Origin: DATNPX01 sp036702975
GTDB lineage: Bacteria; Cyanobacteriota; Vampirovibrionia; Obscuribacterales; Obscuribacteraceae
DNA: 64,000 bases
Direction of reading: 5' to 3'
Assembly: GCA_036702975.1 (NCBI GenBank)
Contig: DATNPX010000045.1
Location: 16,487 to 80,486, forward strand
Below are positions 27,428-35,493 of the stretch, one piece after another (position 1 is the stretch's first letter; each line of letters starts with the position of its first letter). The notes under the pieces were generated by a model, which saw nothing but the letters and a program-made list of their open reading frames with translations, did not search any database and had not been told where the DNA came from. The translations under genes and the position numbers were made by a program.

Positions 27428-28582
27428 TCAAACGATCCAAACGACTGCATACTCGCCAACACTGGTTGGAATTATCGAGACCAAGCAGACCACCTCTTTC
27501 GATGACGATTTCACTTTTATGTGTCCGTCAACTGCAGCTCGCTCTCCAACTGGTAATTTTGCCATGATTTTGTAGCGGTCGATGACCGAGTTGACGATTG
27601 TCTTTGGTAATTTTCTATCCAGTACGAGTGCGCCGTTGAGCCGATAGTGCACGGTCGCTTCCCGATCGCCTGGAATGATGTGTATATGCGTAGCGCTCCG
27701 CTTGATGGCGCCGCCTAGAATCTGGTTTGCCAGCAGCACGACTGCCTCTTCTTCAGCCTTTTCGACCTGCGCTTCATTTTCCGGTGGCACCGATTGTGCT
27801 TGCAGTCTGGTATGGGTTGGCGTTTTAGACCTTGAACCAACTCCAGCACCTTGCAGATGTGAACCCTCCTGCCCAATGCGTTCGGCCAGTTCAGCGACGC
27901 TGATTGATTCGGATTTTGCCGTACCCAGAGTCTCGTTTGCTGCGTTCGAAATCGCCTCTTCTGTTATTTCTGCGATTTCAGGTTCTGCGGTTTCTACCTC
28001 TTCGGTTTCGATAGACGTGGATGCCGTGCTTATAGTCTCTACTGCTGGTTCTGGTTGTGGCGCTTCTTCCGGTTCGTTGGCAATTTCCGGCTTGGTTTCG
28101 AGGGCTGTCGTAGACCCATTGCCGTTGCCATTGTCAGATGACTTGCCGAAAAACTCGTTGAGAAACTCGATCAGGTCATCCTCAACACATACGACCGGTT
28201 TAACGTGAATGCCTGGTATTTGGGTTTGCACGTCAGCAATCACTGAAGTGTCGGAAGGATCAGCCATTGCCAGGGTCAGACGGTCGCCTATATGCGATAT
28301 GCCTACCACCAGATTGGCTCTCATGAATGCTTCCGGCAACAGATTTACAGCTCCGTCATCAGGACGGTTCTTGGTTTTGCACAGCCCGACGAAATTTACC
28401 CCATACTCGAGCTCGAGGGTGTTCTGGAGCTGGCTCTCGTTTGCCAGACCCTTCTTCGAAAGAATATCGACGATAGACTCGCCGGTCTTCGAATGCTCTT
28501 CCTGCACTAACTCGAGGTCTTCCTGTGTGATGACACCATTGTCAACCAACAGGTCGCCTATCTCCTTGCGGACTGCGGTCAT
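27428..28582 (-). CDS. PilB-like protein lacking the ATPase domain
   Basis: A 384-residue protein. The ATG at 28582 has aagggg about 5 nt upstream and gives MTAVRKEIGDLLVDNG, which closely matches the start of PilB; the open frame further upstream was rejected. Residues 1-150 are an MshEN domain, followed by an acidic low-complexity insert (about 155-280) and a second N2-like domain (RYKIMAKLPVGERAAVDGHI). It ends just where PilB continues into Walker A. Only about 190 nt lie between it and PilB, too little to hide a lost ATPase domain. It may be a regulatory decoy or adaptor, or a truncated duplicate. Confidence 0.75.
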   Translation of the reverse strand: MTAVRKEIGDLLVDNGVITQEDLELVQEEHSKTGESIVDILSKKGLANESQLQNTLELEYGVNFVGLCKTKNRPDDGAVNLLPEAFMRANLVVGISHIGDRLTLAMADPSDTSVIADVQTQIPGIHVKPVVCVEDDLIEFLNEFFGKSSDNGNGNGSTTALETKPEIANEPEEAPQPEPAVETISTASTSIETEEVETAEPEIAEITEEAISNAANETLGTAKSESISVAELAERIGQEGSHLQGAGVGSRSKTPTHTRLQAQSVPPENEAQVEKAEEEAVVLLANQILGGAIKRSATHIHIIPGDREATVHYRLNGALVLDRKLPKTIVNSVIDRYKIMAKLPVGERAAVDGHIKVKSSSKEVVCLVSIIPTSVGEYAVVWIV

Positions 28583-28923
28583 ACTGTCCCCTTTTCTGCC
28601 GTCATCCCTCAACCCCACGGACGTTCCGGCAATTGCCCAGATTCCCTCTGTCCGTGAATTTTTTGACAGCAAGCCGCGTAATTTGTGCCCGAGACTGACG
28701 ATTCTCAAACCTCAACGCGGGTGATTCGAGTTGTTTCAGCCCCATAGTCATCATAATCCAAACGAGTGATTCGGTGGTGATTTTCTTGATTCTTTCGCAG
28801 CCATTTGCCATCGGATATGGTGCAAATATGTGCCTGTTATCAGACGTTTACTGGCTGGTGTACGGCGTTAGCGGGTATGATCGCATCAGCATACTGGCCG
28901 GGAGCGCGTGATTGGAGTTTGCC
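28583..28923. other. 341-nt divergent intergenic region
   Basis: No gene is seen. It lies between the PilB-like gene and a membrane/TPR gene that point away from each other, so two promoters are expected. I could not identify them with confidence. Confidence 0.35.
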
Positions 28924-30357
28924 ATGCCAGACCCTGGAAGCCAGGCTGATGCCGAAAATCAGCCGGTCTCAGAGAATGCAGGCGAAGGTCCCAAATCTTC
29001 ATCTGCCGTTAGGGCTGTCAGTTTTCACACGACGTTTGCTCATCAGATGTTCCTGCTGATAAGCAGTGCGTTTGTTGTTTTTGAACTTTGTTTCCTCTGG
29101 ATTTACAGTGACCGTTCTTGGTTCTTTACCGACCTGATTTTCTGGAGCATTCCAACAATACTGTTTACCCTCGCGCTCGCGCACTGGATTTTACGCTGGC
29201 TGGAAAGCCCTGCTGGTTGCCGGTTTAGCGTTCCGGTCTCTAAGGGGCTGCCGGTCGTGTGTTATCGGAACTGGGTAGTGGTTGACGAGCCGGGTTTCCC
29301 GGCAGGAATTCGTTTCGGAAATCGCAGAGCGATATGGAGCGCCATTGACTCAGTCGAACTTACATTTTTCGGAAACTTGCTGCTCAAGTCTCACGCCACT
29401 TCCGGCGGCTCTGTCAAGCGAGCAGTTGCCGGTAAGGAGTATGACCTCAATCCACCCCAGCTGATTTTCAAATTTCCATTCGGAGTTGCATCGCGTCGGG
29501 ATCAAATGGCGCTCATTAATTTGTTGACTACGCACAATTCCTCGTGTCTTCTAAACGACCGATTGAAAAAACAGATTGCCAAAGATGAACCAAAGGGATC
29601 GCAGTTTGTTTTAAATATCGTGTCTGCCTGCTTTTTGCTGTTTTTTGCAGATGTTGTCTATTCTACGTTGAACTACGTTGAGATGCTCAAAGAATACTGT
29701 CTGGCGCAGGAAGCCGCTGATTCCGATCCCAAGAATATTGTGGGCGCCGGCAAGCATTTCGAACAAGCCGAACAGCTGAGATTGCATCCTCTCCCGTTTT
29801 CCTGGGTGACGCGCAAAATGTTCGATACTGCTAGCACTAAATCTGGTGTCATGCAAGTGAGGGCTGATGCACTCTGGTCGATGCAGAAACATCAAGAGGC
29901 AATCGATTCTATGCGAGATGCACTCGAAGACCACACCAAAAATTTCCGCGCGGAACTCAAGCTGTCACGAATGTTGGTGGAAGATGGAAGGCTTGAAGAA
30001 GCTTATCCGGTCTTAGACAAGGCGGTGGAAAAGAGCAAGAAAGCGTTTGTGCCTCGCATGTACTATCTAGCGTTGCTGCATCGTGAGCGGAGATACGGTT
30101 CCAGCCAAAGCACCGTCGGCGATGTAATCGATGGGGCAACAAAGGCTACCGCTGCCAGCAGTGAAAGTCCGGAAGCTTTTTACGAAAATACGATGAAGTC
30201 TTTGGACGAAGAGTTATTTAAGGACTTCACTGGTTGGCCACCAGGAGTCAGTCCCTATCTGCCGGATGTCTGGCATCGCGACGACGTGGAATTTGTCGTT
30301 CGTCGAATGCTGGATATGAAACAATCCAGGTGGACACCACCAAAGTCGTCCCCATAG
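28924..30357 (+). CDS. membrane protein with TPR-like C-terminal region
   Basis: A 477-residue protein from the ATG at 28924 (ggag at 28914-28917). Two membrane helices lie at about residues 40-62 and 70-92. A cytoplasmic beta-rich domain follows at about 100-220 and resembles a small PH-like fold by pattern only. A third helix is at about 225-250. Residues about 255-470 are helical with TPR-like spacing (ALWSMQKHQEAIDSMRDALE). I do not recognise a named family. Its stop codon lies within the stem of a terminator. Confidence 0.65.
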   Translation: MPDPGSQADAENQPVSENAGEGPKSSSAVRAVSFHTTFAHQMFLLISSAFVVFELCFLWIYSDRSWFFTDLIFWSIPTILFTLALAHWILRWLESPAGCRFSVPVSKGLPVVCYRNWVVVDEPGFPAGIRFGNRRAIWSAIDSVELTFFGNLLLKSHATSGGSVKRAVAGKEYDLNPPQLIFKFPFGVASRRDQMALINLLTTHNSSCLLNDRLKKQIAKDEPKGSQFVLNIVSACFLLFFADVVYSTLNYVEMLKEYCLAQEAADSDPKNIVGAGKHFEQAEQLRLHPLPFSWVTRKMFDTASTKSGVMQVRADALWSMQKHQEAIDSMRDALEDHTKNFRAELKLSRMLVEDGRLEEAYPVLDKAVEKSKKAFVPRMYYLALLHRERRYGSSQSTVGDVIDGATKATAASSESPEAFYENTMKSLDEELFKDFTGWPPGVSPYLPDVWHRDDVEFVVRRMLDMKQSRWTPPKSSP

Positions 30358-30366
30358 GGGATTTTT
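30349..30366 (+). terminator. Rho-independent terminator overlapping the stop codon
   Basis: The stem tcccc and gggga is separated by ata and followed by ttttt. It starts inside the last codons of the membrane/TPR gene, whose stop codon (30355-30357) is in the loop and stem. The stem is short, only 5 bp, but GC-rich. Confidence 0.5.
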
Positions 30367-30655
30367 AGTGCCAGGAAGCCGGCAGTCTGTTCGCCGCCTC
30401 GTGTGGAAAGCAGGTAATGCTGCTGTCTGACTTAGCTTCACCGCAACGGCAGCGGTACAGGTCGAAAGGATTCTCTATATGAGCAGGCTCTTGGTTTGAC
30501 AGCAATTGTCGGGACGAAATCCGAGTCGTCTGGGTAACGAGCTTCGGCGTGGTTTGGTTTGATCTGCCAGTCTCGCTTCTTCTCGGGGTGGTTCGTTTTT
30601 CTCTCACTAGATATGCAGAAGCGTTGTTTTTAAGGCGCAGGTTTTGCAGTGTCAT
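30365..30655 (-). CDS. doubtful small basic protein with Cys-rich end
   Basis: A 96-residue frame from the ATG at 30655, with gggag about 10 nt upstream. The N-terminal 60 residues are rich in Arg, Thr and Gln. The C terminus has a CRC...C pattern. No family is recognised. It overlaps the terminator of the plus-strand gene, which argues against it. It may be a chance open frame. Confidence 0.25.
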   Translation of the reverse strand: MTLQNLRLKNNASAYLVREKRTTPRRSETGRSNQTTPKLVTQTTRISSRQLLSNQEPAHIENPFDLYRCRCGEAKSDSSITCFPHEAANRLPASWH

Positions 30656-30763
30656 CGGATTGAGTGCTCCCATGGGGTGTAGATGGATTCTTTAATAAAA
30701 ACTCATAGATGGCAAGTGGGCAATCACGTATGAGACCGTAGCCTGCGGTTTAAAAGCGAGGAC

Positions 30764-30777
30764 TGTGCAATTGCACA
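30764..30777. promoter_or_regulatory. perfect 14-bp palindrome
   Basis: tgtgcaattgcaca is a perfect palindrome about 60 nt upstream of the ATG at 30837. This is a plausible regulator site for that gene. No regulator gene is nearby. Confidence 0.35.
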
Positions 30778-30836
30778 TTTTGCTCGAACCGCTCCCGGCA
30801 TAAGCTAACTTCATCACCAGCGCCGAGGACAATACA

Positions 30837-31301
30837 ATGAGCAAGCCAGTCGAAACCAGCAGCAAGCTTCACCGCGTTTCGGAGACAACCAACCCGAGCG
30901 ATCACACGAGCGCCATGATGCAGGAAGCACAAAAAGCCGGACAGGCTTTCCTCAACGAAGTTCAGCATGATTGGCAAAATGCCTCGAAGTGGGTGAAAGA
31001 GCACCCGCGTGAAGATGGCCTGGTCGTTGGTGGCGCGCTGGTTGTGACCGGTGTCGTGCTCGGACTGAAGAACGCCAAAATGGGCGAACAGATGGCTGCT
31101 GAAGGACAACAGATCATGCGCGGTGAGCAAATAGTTAGCGAGTCGACATTGTTTTCGAGCCTCGGCCGCGAAGGCAGTGTAGTGACAAAGATGAAGTTAG
31201 GCAATCAAAAAGAGGTTGGTCTCTGGCTCGATCCCTACAGCCCGGCAGCGAAGAATGCTTTGAGGAGAGAAGGTGGTATGGGTGATTATTTCAAGAGATA
31301 G
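30837..31301 (+). CDS. small protein with one glycine-rich membrane segment, unknown function
   Basis: A 154-residue protein. The ATG at 30837 is preceded by gagga. The N-terminal 45 residues are polar. Residues about 48-60 (QNASKWVKEHPREDG) lead into a Gly/Val-rich hydrophobic segment (LVVGGALVVTGVVLGL) at about 62-78. This combination resembles the membrane-binding end of DUF883/ElaB-like proteins, but only loosely. The C-terminal half is helical and polar. No partner genes are adjacent. Confidence 0.6.
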   Translation: MSKPVETSSKLHRVSETTNPSDHTSAMMQEAQKAGQAFLNEVQHDWQNASKWVKEHPREDGLVVGGALVVTGVVLGLKNAKMGEQMAAEGQQIMRGEQIVSESTLFSSLGREGSVVTKMKLGNQKEVGLWLDPYSPAAKNALRREGGMGDYFKR

Positions 31302-31351
31302 TTCAATACCGGCCGAATCCAAACCAAAATCTGCGTAGCTCTTGCGAACAG

Positions 31352-32650
31352 CTAATGCCACGATCCGACAGCTGCACTAGCACCCATATCGTCAGGATCT
31401 GACGGATGTTGTCGCAGGTTCGGGGCCGACGCTTTGACCAGTGCCGCAAGTTTGGGATTCTTGGCTATCTGATCTGCAATTCCCATGAAGACTAGAGTTC
31501 CGCCACGCGAATTCAAGTGCACGGTATCGAGATAGTGGGCTTTGATAAAAGTGTTATTGTCGGATATGTCGTAAACGTCTGCACCATACTTAGTGCATGT
31601 CTCTGCCAGCCAAGCCTTATGCTCCTTCCAGAACGAATCTGGCAGCAACTTTCGATTCATCTCCATGCTTGGCATTTCAACTACCAATACTTGTATGTGC
31701 TTCGCCTGTAAATTGGCTAGAAGCGCCGTAAAGAATTGCTTCTCGCACTTGTATACCGGCGGATGCGATTCTTTGTAGCGATGCAAGTACTCCTTCGTGT
31801 TGTCCATCCAGAGATCTGGCGGAGTAACAGCAGGCACAACCCACTCACCCGGTTTGACTTCTCCGGCTGAACCAGAAATCGCTTGCAAGAAAACTCTCTT
31901 GTCTTGCTGTTTGGCACCGGATATGGTGAGCTTGTCTGAAGTGCTCGATGGCGGCAGCAGCGCTGTCAGCGAGTTGACTAATGACTTTTGCATAGACTGT
32001 TGGGTTCTCTTCAGCGCAATGTTCTGATTCAAGAACCAGTCGAAACGCGAGAAAATTTCAGGGTACGCGGCTTCCTCGAGTCCATCTAGCTTGACGTAAG
32101 GCGCCAAAAACTTGAAGGTGTCGGTCGCAGACGGTGCTACTAAATCGTTGTCGATAAAGTCACGAGGGCTAACAGTGATGATCGCCATCGACGGACTTTG
32201 ACCTTCCCTGAACAATGCTTTAGAGAGCATGTAGGCGTCGGAGATCATGGCGCCGCCCATGCCCAAGTTGACGGTTTCAACATGACGGCCAGTTTGCTGT
32301 TCGAGCAGGTGCTCCAACGTGCTCATATGCCTATGCGTGACACAATCAAGGTCTTTCTTTAAATTGAAGGCGTCCGAACTGAATGTCGCTGCTCCGATCT
32401 GCGAGCTTCCAAAAATCGCGATATCTGCTGTTCTGGGACGCATCAAATATCCGCGTGCCAGCCACCAGGCCCAGTGTCCTTGTTGTCTGGTTTCGCTATC
32501 GCTGTTTCTAATCGCTTCCTCATCGAGCACACGGTTTGGGCTTGCCACGAGATGTTCGATGGCAAAGTTTAAAGCGAAAAACAGTAGCAGAGCGGTTGGG
32601 AATCGCAGCCATTTTTTGTTTGTATCGTAGTTCGTCGCGTTAGCTGCCAT
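31352..32650 (-). CDS. membrane-anchored SGNH-like protein (third of three)
   Basis: A 432-residue protein from the ATG at 32650, 1 nt after the upstream stop, with gagg about 9 nt before it; an in-frame ATG at 32689 is less likely. One membrane helix lies at about residues 14-32. IFGSSQIGA near residue 80 has the nucleophile Ser of the SGNH fold. NLGMGGAMISDAYM near residue 130 is the Gly block. DTVHLNSRGG near residue 385 carries the catalytic Asp and His. The pattern matches the DltD/AlgJ-like periplasmic proteins (DUF1574 in cyanobacteria) that work with an MBOAT acyltransferase, and one lies upstream in the same operon. The acylated polymer is unknown. Confidence 0.78.
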   Translation of the reverse strand: MAANATNYDTNKKWLRFPTALLLFFALNFAIEHLVASPNRVLDEEAIRNSDSETRQQGHWAWWLARGYLMRPRTADIAIFGSSQIGAATFSSDAFNLKKDLDCVTHRHMSTLEHLLEQQTGRHVETVNLGMGGAMISDAYMLSKALFREGQSPSMAIITVSPRDFIDNDLVAPSATDTFKFLAPYVKLDGLEEAAYPEIFSRFDWFLNQNIALKRTQQSMQKSLVNSLTALLPPSSTSDKLTISGAKQQDKRVFLQAISGSAGEVKPGEWVVPAVTPPDLWMDNTKEYLHRYKESHPPVYKCEKQFFTALLANLQAKHIQVLVVEMPSMEMNRKLLPDSFWKEHKAWLAETCTKYGADVYDISDNNTFIKAHYLDTVHLNSRGGTLVFMGIADQIAKNPKLAALVKASAPNLRQHPSDPDDMGASAAVGSWH

Positions 32651-32651
32651 T

Positions 32652-34109
32652 CTATTGCGCCTCGTCGCGAGCATCTTCGATCTCTTCATGGCGTTTCAGC
32701 TCTTCGCCCGCCAGCTTCAATGCGCGTCTGGTTCGCGGATTTGCGGCTAGTCCATCGACTAGACTCCAGATGAATCTCTTGCCGCCGTAAGCATTTAAGT
32801 GCACAGTGTCGTGGAAGTCTTCCTTGTTGTAATAATTCCAGTCGCACTGATCAAGTACCGGAATATTGTAGCTGTAGCCGAAATCCTTGATTGCCTGCAC
32901 GTACTGCATGTAGACGCTTGGATTGAGAAGTGAAATGTTCTCTCTCGAGATCGGCATGTTTACGAGAATCAACTCGATTTTTTCTTTGTGGCAGTAGTAG
33001 GCAAGACGTCGCAAAAAATAGAACTGCAGCTGATAGATGCTTGGTTCTGGGTGCTTGTATCGCTCTTTGTATTCTTTCGTGTTGTCTGTATATTGTGCCG
33101 CAGCTTCCTTGGGAGTGACTGGTACAGCGAGCATTGAGTTCGGTATGATCTCGCCTTTCAAATAGTCAGGCAGCAAATGGGTGCGGTCCCACCAAGTGAA
33201 AGGTCTGTCGGTTTTTTCCGGTCGTGGTACTGCATACGCCAGCGTGTCAGTCAGCCAATCTTTGGCAGCCATCTGAATGTCTAACGAGTTGGCATACAGG
33301 TAGACGCTGTGCTGCAAACACCAATCCAAGCGCGGGAACGGTGCATGGTAGAGACCACTGGCGACATCATCAACGTTGACGATTCTTCTCAGATATCTGA
33401 ACGGCTCCGTGTCCGCTGGGTTGGACAATGTGCTGTCGATAAAGTCTCGAGGCGCTATTCCGTATATAACTACCTCTGGACGTTGCGAGACATTGATCAT
33501 GCTCTTCAGAGTCAGGTATGCATCAGATGGCATTTGACCCGGAGCCGACAAATTGAAGGTGTTGAACTCGCCATTTAATTTCGCCTTCAAGAGATAGTCG
33601 AGATAGTTTGCTTTGTGATACTTGGTCAAGTCTAGGGACGTCATCGTATGAGCGGCGTCTGCTCCATTGATGGCGCTCACCATGAGTGACGAGCCAAGCA
33701 ATGCGATGTTGTGCTGCTGCGTATCGTGACGCAGGTCTTCCATGTTCCACCACGCCCAACCGCGATAGACAAACTTGTACGGGTCGAAATCGAATGGGGT
33801 TTGGAAGGAGAGAAATGCGTTCGCGGCTACGAAAAGCGCAAAGGCCATGAGAAAGCGACTGTGCTTCCCGAGTCTGGCTGGTGGAGCTGAGTCTGGTGTC
33901 GCCTGTGGTGTCGTTGTTTTGTCGGGAGTTGTCGCAACATGTACTGTTGTAGCGGCAACCACCGATGGTGGCTCCGCGTGTACAGCTGTGGCGAAGGCTG
34001 AAGCTACGGTTGATTGCTTGGTACTTGAAACAGAAAAATCCAACACTCCCGTGCCGGCTGTCTCAACATTCAGTGGTGTAGTGGCTGTGTCAGCAGGCAA
34101 GGTGCTCAT
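32652..34109 (-). CDS. membrane-anchored SGNH-like protein (second of three)
   Basis: A 485-residue protein. The first 75 residues are a Thr/Val/Ala-rich low-complexity segment on the cytoplasmic side, followed by one membrane helix at about residues 86-106. LLGSSLMVSAING near residue 145 holds the putative nucleophile Ser. NLSAPGQMPSDAYL near residue 190 is the Gly-containing block, and DTVHLNAYGG near residue 440 has the Asp-His pair. It overlaps the preceding gene by 4 nt (ATGA). It is clearly a paralogue of both neighbours, yet differs in the N-terminal extension and linker regions. It probably transfers or removes acyl groups on an envelope or exported polysaccharide. Confidence 0.78.
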   Translation of the reverse strand: MSTLPADTATTPLNVETAGTGVLDFSVSSTKQSTVASAFATAVHAEPPSVVAATTVHVATTPDKTTTPQATPDSAPPARLGKHSRFLMAFALFVAANAFLSFQTPFDFDPYKFVYRGWAWWNMEDLRHDTQQHNIALLGSSLMVSAINGADAAHTMTSLDLTKYHKANYLDYLLKAKLNGEFNTFNLSAPGQMPSDAYLTLKSMINVSQRPEVVIYGIAPRDFIDSTLSNPADTEPFRYLRRIVNVDDVASGLYHAPFPRLDWCLQHSVYLYANSLDIQMAAKDWLTDTLAYAVPRPEKTDRPFTWWDRTHLLPDYLKGEIIPNSMLAVPVTPKEAAAQYTDNTKEYKERYKHPEPSIYQLQFYFLRRLAYYCHKEKIELILVNMPISRENISLLNPSVYMQYVQAIKDFGYSYNIPVLDQCDWNYYNKEDFHDTVHLNAYGGKRFIWSLVDGLAANPRTRRALKLAGEELKRHEEIEDARDEAQ

Positions 34110-35491
34110 AAAAATGACTCCTTGCGCGTAGCCAACGAATTCTTCGATTTCGCTTTCGCCTTTGCTTCTTCGTTCTTTCTCGCTACTCCTGGGCTCTGTG
34201 CCTGATTTTTTCCATTCCCTGCGGAATTTTGTGACAACGCCGCACGAATATCACTACTTTGTGCCAAGCTCTCTGCTATTGCCGAAAGCATTTTGCGTCC
34301 ACCGCCCGAATGCAAATGTACAGTGTCTTCGAAGTCTGAGAGTTTATAGTTGTTGCTGCCATCGAGGTCTATGAAAGTGACTCCCTTATTTGCAGCCAGT
34401 ACATGAACGGTCTCTTTAAATGCAGCTTGTGCCGTTGGGCTCAATAGTTGCCGATTGAGCTCGGTAATCGGCATCGATACCAGCACAAACTTGGTGCCGC
34501 GCTCTTTGGCAATATCGATTGTGCGAGAGAGGAAATCCATCTGGTCGAGGAACGTATTCCACTTCAGTTCTTTATAGCGTTTGCGGTACTCAACTAGATT
34601 GTCTGAGAACGCTGGTCTTGCACGGTCGACATAAGGCTGGAACATGCATTCTGCAACTCCAACTTCCCCGGGTCTGTAGTCGGGAAGGATTTTGCGACGC
34701 AGTTTCATAGGAACAATGAGTATTGGAAGCTTACCAAGCTCGGTGTTTGCTATCTTTGCGGTCGCTCTTTCAAAGGCGTGAACGAGATCTTCTTTGTGTC
34801 CGTAGGGGAATGAAAGTCGACCCAACTCATAGTTCAAACGGTCTTGCCACTCGGGCGATATCTTGTCGATCTGGGTGCTATAGTCACCAAACCGTGCAAG
34901 ATGATGAAATGGATCTGTCGCCGATGGGCTAGGCAACAAGTTATCCATGAAGTCGCGTGGTCCGACACCGTAAACAATTACGTTTGGTCTGCGCTGATCC
35001 TTCAAAATAAATCGAGTGATCATGTAAGCGTCGGAAGGCATTTCGCCTGGCAGAGCGAAGTTGAAGGTGCTTATCTTTTGCCCGGTGCGCTCTTGAAACT
35101 TCCTTTCAAAATAGAGGCTCGAGTGATGTCGTGGTCCGTCAATCTGCTTGTTCATCAGGTCTGCGTCTACTCCGCCTGAGGGAAATAGCACCAATGACGA
35201 GCCTAAAAATGCTACATCTGGCGCCGATTTTATTCCGTGCAGATAGTCCGTTATGGCGCAGCTTGTCCATGTGTCGTAGCTAAAATCTTCCGGAGCCAGC
35301 TTGCCAAATCCAACCATACCCCAGGTGACATTGACCAGGGCAAAGAAGAGCAAAGCCGCTAGAGCGCGGCTTGCTAATGGTTTCCTCAGTGGGGGGATGC
35401 CGAATGGATTGGCTAGCGCTTGAGGTCGCTTGGTCGCTTCCGCAAGCCCCTTTCTGAGGGGACTTAGTGTTGGAGCAGACGTTTTATCCAC
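34106..35491 (-). CDS. membrane-anchored SGNH-like protein (first of three)
   Basis: A protein of about 461 residues if it starts at the GTG at 35491, 2 nt after the MBOAT stop. The frame stays open to 35590 inside the MBOAT gene, and neither start has a clear ribosome binding site. One membrane helix lies near residues 44-62. FLGSSLVLFPSGG near residue 115 holds the nucleophile Ser, NFALPGEMPSDAYM is the Gly-containing block, and DTVHLHSGGG near residue 400 has the Asp-His pair. The Lys/Ser/Gln-rich tail is probably disordered. As first gene after the MBOAT it may be its direct partner, as AlgJ is for AlgI. Confidence 0.75.
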   Translation of the reverse strand: MDKTSAPTLSPLRKGLAEATKRPQALANPFGIPPLRKPLASRALAALLFFALVNVTWGMVGFGKLAPEDFSYDTWTSCAITDYLHGIKSAPDVAFLGSSLVLFPSGGVDADLMNKQIDGPRHHSSLYFERKFQERTGQKISTFNFALPGEMPSDAYMITRFILKDQRRPNVIVYGVGPRDFMDNLLPSPSATDPFHHLARFGDYSTQIDKISPEWQDRLNYELGRLSFPYGHKEDLVHAFERATAKIANTELGKLPILIVPMKLRRKILPDYRPGEVGVAECMFQPYVDRARPAFSDNLVEYRKRYKELKWNTFLDQMDFLSRTIDIAKERGTKFVLVSMPITELNRQLLSPTAQAAFKETVHVLAANKGVTFIDLDGSNNYKLSDFEDTVHLHSGGGRKMLSAIAESLAQSSDIRAALSQNSAGNGKNQAQSPGVARKNEEAKAKAKSKNSLATRKESFL

Positions 35492-35493
35492 GA

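Larger units (their letters stand above)
30358..30836. other. 479-nt stretch with terminator, doubtful minus-strand frame and palindrome
   Basis: This stretch holds the end of the terminator, a possible small minus-strand gene (30365-30655) and a perfect palindrome at 30764-30777. The last part probably contains the promoter of the following small membrane protein gene. Confidence 0.35.
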
